Position numbers and translations under genes: made by a program. From an uncultured Eubacterium sp. (GTDB taxonomy: Bacteria; Bacillota; Clostridia; Lachnospirales; Lachnospiraceae): 10,150 nucleotides of DNA. Below are positions 6,098-10,150 of the stretch, in pieces. The notes under the pieces are model-generated. The model did no database searches, was not told the origin of the DNA, and saw only the letters and a program-made list of their open reading frames with translations. Position 1 is the first letter of the stretch. Each line of letters opens with the position of its first letter. The stretch covers positions 1-10,150 of the forward strand of contig CAJUAU010000040.1 of assembly GCA_910584645.1 (NCBI GenBank). Direction: 5' to 3'.

Positions 6098-9000
6098 CTA
6101 CACCTCCTTTTTATACAAAACGATTTTTGACATATATCCTCCGATATTACCTATGACCGTTCCATAGATATATAGGCTTTGGTAACCCTCTTTGCTGATC
6201 ACAAGGGTATAGGCCCCCGCACTTAGAAAACCAGTGGAAAAATATCCCTTTTCATCCGTCTCTACAGTTTTCACAGGCCCTTTATGGTAGCATTCCACAC
6301 CTTCATAGATCCGTACCTCTGCACCCGCAAGGGGGCGGTTCGCTGCCCCGTCATATAAATAACCAGCCAGGTACCCCTCGCCAAACCATTCCTCGTCGAT
6401 AAGCTGAACTGTAGTATTTTTATACAGATCCATAACAGACGTTATGGCGACAGACTGGTGTACAACAGTATACTTCTCACCTTTCTCATAGGTGACCTCA
6501 TATCTGCCGGCGGGTACCTCAATCCGATAGGAACCGTCTTTCTTGGTTTTGGATTTATACACATCTCCGGTATCCCGCGACCGGAAGCTGATATCCGCTC
6601 CCCCCAGTCCGGGCATATCCTCCTTGGAAGCCGATCCCTCAGTATAAACAAAATAGACGACCTTCCCCTTGACCAGACAATCCGTGGACATCTCATATTG
6701 CCTGAGATCACACAGCTCCATTTCCTCCTCTTCCTCAGGTTCTTCGGCATCCTCTGTCCCACCAGTCCGCATCTTCCTGCCAATCTCATCGTATAAGACG
6801 CCTTCCTCGATGGTACAGATGGTGTTGCTTCCCTGAGGTCTGACATTCTCCACCTGACACTCCAGATCTTCCGGCAGCAAAAGGAATATGCTGTCTCCTT
6901 TTGGTTTCAGATCCAGGATAGTTTTTGTCCCCACCTTCACTTTGAGGGTAGAATTTTTGTCCATACCCATTTTCTTATCCTTCTTAATCTTGAGCAGCCC
7001 GCATTTTTTTAAACAGTCCCTCAGTTGTTCCTGGTCCACATAGGCAAGATACTTCTCCAGATTTGTGGATGTCCTGCCTGTGATCTTTACTTCCGTTTTG
7101 TAGCTGCCCGCAAAATCTTTTAAGGCATAACCCTCTTCGAGATATTCTATCTTTGGCACCTTTACTTTTTTCCCCTTTTTGTCTTTTACTGTGGCAAACA
7201 TCTTCTTAAGCTTGCCAAACTTCTTGCTGGGACAAAAAGCCTCTGCTGCCGAACCGTAATTCTCATAACCAGCCAGTCCTTTTCCGGGATCTACCTCTAT
7301 CTTCTTGATCGCCGCTTTAGTAGCCGCCTTAGCAGACTGATACCGAAGTTTTCTGCTCTCCGTATTGTCAGCGTACCATTCTCCCTTTTTATTGTCACCG
7401 TGGGCATATCTCTTCCACGTCACCTTCCCGGCAATCACCTTGTCTTTATTCTGGGACTTCTTCTTAGGGACAACCTTTTCCAGACCAAAACTGCTGTGGG
7501 AGAAGGTATCCCCCAGGGTATGCAGCGCCATGCCATAGACCAGCAGGCTCCGGCAGTCCCTAGGGACCGAGTCCCCCTGTTTCCCACAATTTGTATCAAT
7601 ATCTTGCCAGCTCTGGCTTCCCACCATTTCTTCGTCACTGAATGCCTTTTGGATCCCCTTCAAAGTGCTTTCCACAACGGGGTCCGAACTCTCTGTGCTG
7701 ATGTCTTTGATCTTCCCCTGGCGGCGCATATGATCCGCCAGCTCCAGCAGCGTACGGAAGCTGGTCATATAGCTGGATCTCGGCGTCTTTTCACCCGGTT
7801 TTTTCTTATCTTCCACCCCGCCGTAGAAGCCGTGGAACCAGGGATGGGCCCGCATGCCGCTGCACTTCGGGTTTTTATCTTCTTTATCCACAAAGGACAG
7901 CCCGCTCCGTAATACTGCCACGTACTTTGTACCGTTCGTCCATTTTCTCTCATATTTATCGCTAACAAATTGTTCATGAAGATTTGATTTCCAGCTCCCG
8001 TGAAGCTTTTCCATCTCCTCCTCGGTCTCTACCTCCCTGTCGTTTTCGATGGCACCGCCCACCTCTTCCATAACCTTCTCCGGACTCCGGTTCCGGGAGA
8101 TCCGGTCCAGCAGGCTGGGGTCATTCCGGACCTGTCTCTCAAATTCCTCATAGGACTCCAGGGCGTAGCGGCAGTCGATGAGACCGTATCCGCCCTCTGT
8201 CTCCGGGCGCTGGTTGGCGGACACGTCGATCAGTCCGCGGATAAAGGCCGCATCCTTTGTGGCATCCTGCTGCCAGAGGATACTTGCCAGCCCCGTCACA
8301 TGGGGAACTGCCATGCTGCTGCCGGAGAAGACCTGCATGCTGTCAAACACACCCCGGGACACGATAAAATCCCCAGGGGCGGACACTTCCGGACTGGCGT
8401 CTGCGGATTCTCCCATGCTGTTTACCATGCCCACTGCCATCACCTCCGGGTATGCCGCCGGATAATCCGTCCTCCCATCCTCTCCCGTAGCGGCAATGAT
8501 CAGCATTCCGCTCTCTGCTGCCTTTTTAACTGCCCTGTGCAGCTTCTCGGAATCCTTATCCATGCCCAGGCTCAGACTGAGTATATCCGTCTCGTTTTCT
8601 ATCGCCCACTCGATGCCTTCCACCAGCCGGTCCACGGTGGTCTCATTTTCCTCGTCCAGTACCTTGCCCGAAAACAATTCGATATTGGGGTTCACACCCT
8701 CCGTCCACTCGTATCCGCTCTCCAGCAGGTCTAACATGGAAACCTTCCCTGCCTCCCCCGCATCGATGGCCTCTCCCTCTTCGCTTCCGTCGTCATCTTC
8801 ATCATCGTCATCGGGCTCACTGTAATATGTATAGGTCCCAAAATCCTCCTCCCCGTCGTCTTCATCATAGGCAGACTTCGGATCGGATGCCAGTATTTCT
8901 GCGATGGCAGTTCCGTGGCCACTGATGTCTTCAAAAAGACAGCTCATCTCATCCTGCCCCTCTACAAAATTTCTCCGCTGAAGGACATCAACCTCATCAC

Positions 9001-10090
9001 TATAGTTAATGCCGGAATCCAGCATCGTGACCCGGATCTTTCTGTCAGCTTTTCCTTTTGCCTTCTGCACCGCCGGATCGTTGGCATGGATCATATCCAT
9101 ATTCCAGTCCCGGTTCTCCACCTGGATAAACTGGATATCATCCTCAGAAACCTCTTCGCCCGGCTTCTCCGTCACTGACGGTGTCGCTGACGGCTCCGGC
9201 GCAGCTGTCGTTATGGGCGCTTCTGTAGCAGGGACCATAGTGGCAATGGCTGTCGATGCCGGCGATTCTGCCGGTTTTACATCCTCTCCTGCCTCTCCCT
9301 GTTCGCCGGCAAATATCCTGACATTGCGGATACCACTGAAAGATTCTGTATCATAGGAGACCTCAAAGCCGAATACAGCGCTTTCCCCCGCTTCGAGAAC
9401 CCCATTGTACCCACTGTTTTTCAGATAATAGGTATTGCCGTATTCCTCTGTCACTTTTGCATTCCAAATATTTACTATTCTACCTTCCATCTCAAAAGAG
9501 AGGGACCAGTCCCGGATGGCCTTTCCGCTCTGATTTGTTATGGTGCCCTCCATGATCTTGTGGTCCTCCCAGCTTCCGGTCTCTTGAAAAATCATATCCG
9601 CCCGGCTGGTACTGAGGATCTTTCCGGGAACCAGTTTCAAGGAAACGAGATCCGCAAAACTTCCTCCTGCTGCCTTGAAACCAAAGACCGCTTTTTCCCC
9701 GGAAGGAATAACCATGTTGTGCTTTTCTGATCCAAAGACCACTTCCTGCCTTCCGATCTTCTCTACTCCGGCATTCCATGCATTCTCGATATCCCCTTCC
9801 AGCAGCTCAGCCGCCACAGACCAGTTTCTAAGTTCTTCCTCTCCCGTGTTCCGTACTGTGATCTCCGCCGTGTAGCCGCCTTCCCAGGCAGAGGTCTGTG
9901 ACGCCTCCAGACGGTAACCGGCCCCTTCGTTTACCCATGTCCTTCCGTCTCCGGTCCGGCTGTCTGCCCGGCTTGACGGCGCTGATACGACAGAACTCAT
10001 AACCAGACACAGGATCAAAAACAATGACATAAATCTTGCCCTGGCCGCATTTCCCCATCCCTTCGTTTTTCTTTTACCGAATATGTACAT
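6098..10090 (-). CDS. Secreted multidomain subtilase with CBM2-like, putative metal-binding and beta-sandwich domains
   Basis: This 1330-residue protein has a signal peptide (basic 1-20, hydrophobic 21-37, likely cleavage after VSA at 37). Two CBM2-like modules follow (about 52-155 and 163-262), each with the NW...WNA...AG/SG...FGF pattern (Trp90/105 and Trp195/209). A Pro/Thr linker (about 265-315) leads to a peptidase S8 domain (about 325-647) with catalytic Asp358 (MLDSGI), His392 (SGHGTA) and Ser592 (GSSMAVPH). The usual oxyanion Asn is Glu537 (AATGEDG). A very acidic insert lies at 404-449. A further domain carries HPWFHG (749-754) and His857-x3-Asp861-x3-His865 (HTLGDTFSH), like zinc-dependent phospholipase C or S1/P1 nucleases. 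After an acidic stretch (1112-1125) come two carboxypeptidase-regulatory-like beta-sandwiches (about 1138-1230 and 1238-1327). No propeptide or wall-sorting signal is seen. The start at 10090 has AGGAG at 10098-10102. Substrates are unknown. Confidence 0.88.
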   Translation of the reverse strand: MYIFGKRKTKGWGNAARARFMSLFLILCLVMSSVVSAPSSRADSRTGDGRTWVNEGAGYRLEASQTSAWEGGYTAEITVRNTGEEELRNWSVAAELLEGDIENAWNAGVEKIGRQEVVFGSEKHNMVIPSGEKAVFGFKAAGGSFADLVSLKLVPGKILSTSRADMIFQETGSWEDHKIMEGTITNQSGKAIRDWSLSFEMEGRIVNIWNAKVTEEYGNTYYLKNSGYNGVLEAGESAVFGFEVSYDTESFSGIRNVRIFAGEQGEAGEDVKPAESPASTAIATMVPATEAPITTAAPEPSATPSVTEKPGEEVSEDDIQFIQVENRDWNMDMIHANDPAVQKAKGKADRKIRVTMLDSGINYSDEVDVLQRRNFVEGQDEMSCLFEDISGHGTAIAEILASDPKSAYDEDDGEEDFGTYTYYSEPDDDDEDDDGSEEGEAIDAGEAGKVSMLDLLESGYEWTEGVNPNIELFSGKVLDEENETTVDRLVEGIEWAIENETDILSLSLGMDKDSEKLHRAVKKAAESGMLIIAATGEDGRTDYPAAYPEVMAVGMVNSMGESADASPEVSAPGDFIVSRGVFDSMQVFSGSSMAVPHVTGLASILWQQDATKDAAFIRGLIDVSANQRPETEGGYGLIDCRYALESYEEFERQVRNDPSLLDRISRNRSPEKVMEEVGGAIENDREVETEEEMEKLHGSWKSNLHEQFVSDKYERKWTNGTKYVAVLRSGLSFVDKEDKNPKCSGMRAHPWFHGFYGGVEDKKKPGEKTPRSSYMTSFRTLLELADHMRRQGKIKDISTESSDPVVESTLKGIQKAFSDEEMVGSQSWQDIDTNCGKQGDSVPRDCRSLLVYGMALHTLGDTFSHSSFGLEKVVPKKKSQNKDKVIAGKVTWKRYAHGDNKKGEWYADNTESRKLRYQSAKAATKAAIKKIEVDPGKGLAGYENYGSAAEAFCPSKKFGKLKKMFATVKDKKGKKVKVPKIEYLEEGYALKDFAGSYKTEVKITGRTSTNLEKYLAYVDQEQLRDCLKKCGLLKIKKDKKMGMDKNSTLKVKVGTKTILDLKPKGDSIFLLLPEDLECQVENVRPQGSNTICTIEEGVLYDEIGRKMRTGGTEDAEEPEEEEEMELCDLRQYEMSTDCLVKGKVVYFVYTEGSASKEDMPGLGGADISFRSRDTGDVYKSKTKKDGSYRIEVPAGRYEVTYEKGEKYTVVHQSVAITSVMDLYKNTTVQLIDEEWFGEGYLAGYLYDGAANRPLAGAEVRIYEGVECYHKGPVKTVETDEKGYFSTGFLSAGAYTLVISKEGYQSLYIYGTVIGNIGGYMSKIVLYKKEV
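8789..8812 (-). repeat. Trinucleotide-like Asp/Glu codon run in the subtilase gene
   Basis: Eight consecutive GAT/GAC/GAA codons encode residues 427-434, inside the acidic insert between catalytic His392 and Ser592. Slippage here would change length in steps of three and keep the frame. Confidence 0.6.
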
Positions 10091-10122
10091 ATCCCTTCTC
10101 CTCGTATTATAAAGTAGTAGTG

Positions 10123-10150
10123 TTTATAGTCCCTCTCCAAGGACTGTATG
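10123..10150 (-). promoter_or_regulatory. Weak promoter candidate for the subtilase-LRR block
   Basis: On the minus strand TATAAA (10123-10128) follows CATACA (10145-10150) after 16 bases. The -10 is good but the -35 matches only half the consensus, and the window ends there. Transcription would start near 10116 and keep the ribosome binding site at 10094-10102 intact. Confidence 0.3.

Noticed and set aside
7400..7912. Second long plus-strand open frame opposite the subtilase gene
   Set aside because: It is antisense to the metal-motif region, with no ribosome binding site or recognisable family. The same applies to the repeated 74- and 84-codon plus frames inside each LRR copy.
8000..8734. 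Long plus-strand open frame opposite the subtilase gene
   Set aside because: It lies wholly antisense to the clearly coding S8 domain, has no recognisable domain, and reflects codon bias on the other strand.
10106..10111. Perfect TATAAT on the minus strand upstream of the subtilase
   Set aside because: Transcription would start near 10099, inside the ribosome binding site, and no -35 stands at a proper distance. The upstream TATAAA fits better.

Overview
The window looks like chromosomal DNA of a Gram-positive anaerobe, most likely a gut Clostridia/Lachnospiraceae member. This rests on the cheC-cheD pair, strong AGGAGG-type ribosome binding sites, moderate GC, and large secreted proteins with BspA-type leucine-rich repeats, CBM2-like modules and a subtilase. 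The species cannot be named from the sequence alone.

Layout from left to right. A gene start on the minus strand, reading off the left edge, is possible at 51. A FlaR-like P-loop kinase lies at 80-616 (minus). A divergent intergenic region (617-841) carries a good sigma-A-type promoter for the plus strand and two small hairpins in the leader. Then cheC (842-1462) and cheD (1473-1958) form a compact plus-strand pair with their catalytic residues intact. A convergent gap (1959-2279) holds inverted repeats but no convincing gene or terminator. The rest of the window (2280-10090) is one minus-strand block, read from right to left. It starts with a 1330-residue secreted multidomain subtilase (6098-10090). 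Two bases downstream come four tandem, near-identical genes for secreted BspA-like LRR proteins (5214-6095, 4238-5146, 3262-4170, 2280-3194).

The four LRR genes form a direct tandem array with a period of exactly 976 bp. The mature-protein core appears identical by eye in all four copies. The differences cluster at the signal-peptide end and in the last 130 bases or so. They follow an A-B-A-B pattern, so copies 1 and 3 match, and copies 2 and 4 share their 3' end. This points to repeated unequal recombination or gene conversion. The promoter-proximal copy has its own leader and a ribosome binding site inside the 3' end of the subtilase gene, so those two genes are probably translationally coupled.

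The subtilase combines a signal peptide, two CBM2-like modules, a Pro/Thr linker, an S8 domain with an intact Asp/His/Ser triad but Glu at the usual oxyanion Asn, a second His-x3-Asp-x3-His putative metal-binding domain, and two C-terminal carboxypeptidase-regulatory-like beta-sandwiches. Together with the amplified LRR proteins it looks like a secreted or surface-acting locus for contact with polysaccharide or host material. That function is inference. Nothing here shows the substrate, or whether the protease acts on the LRR proteins.
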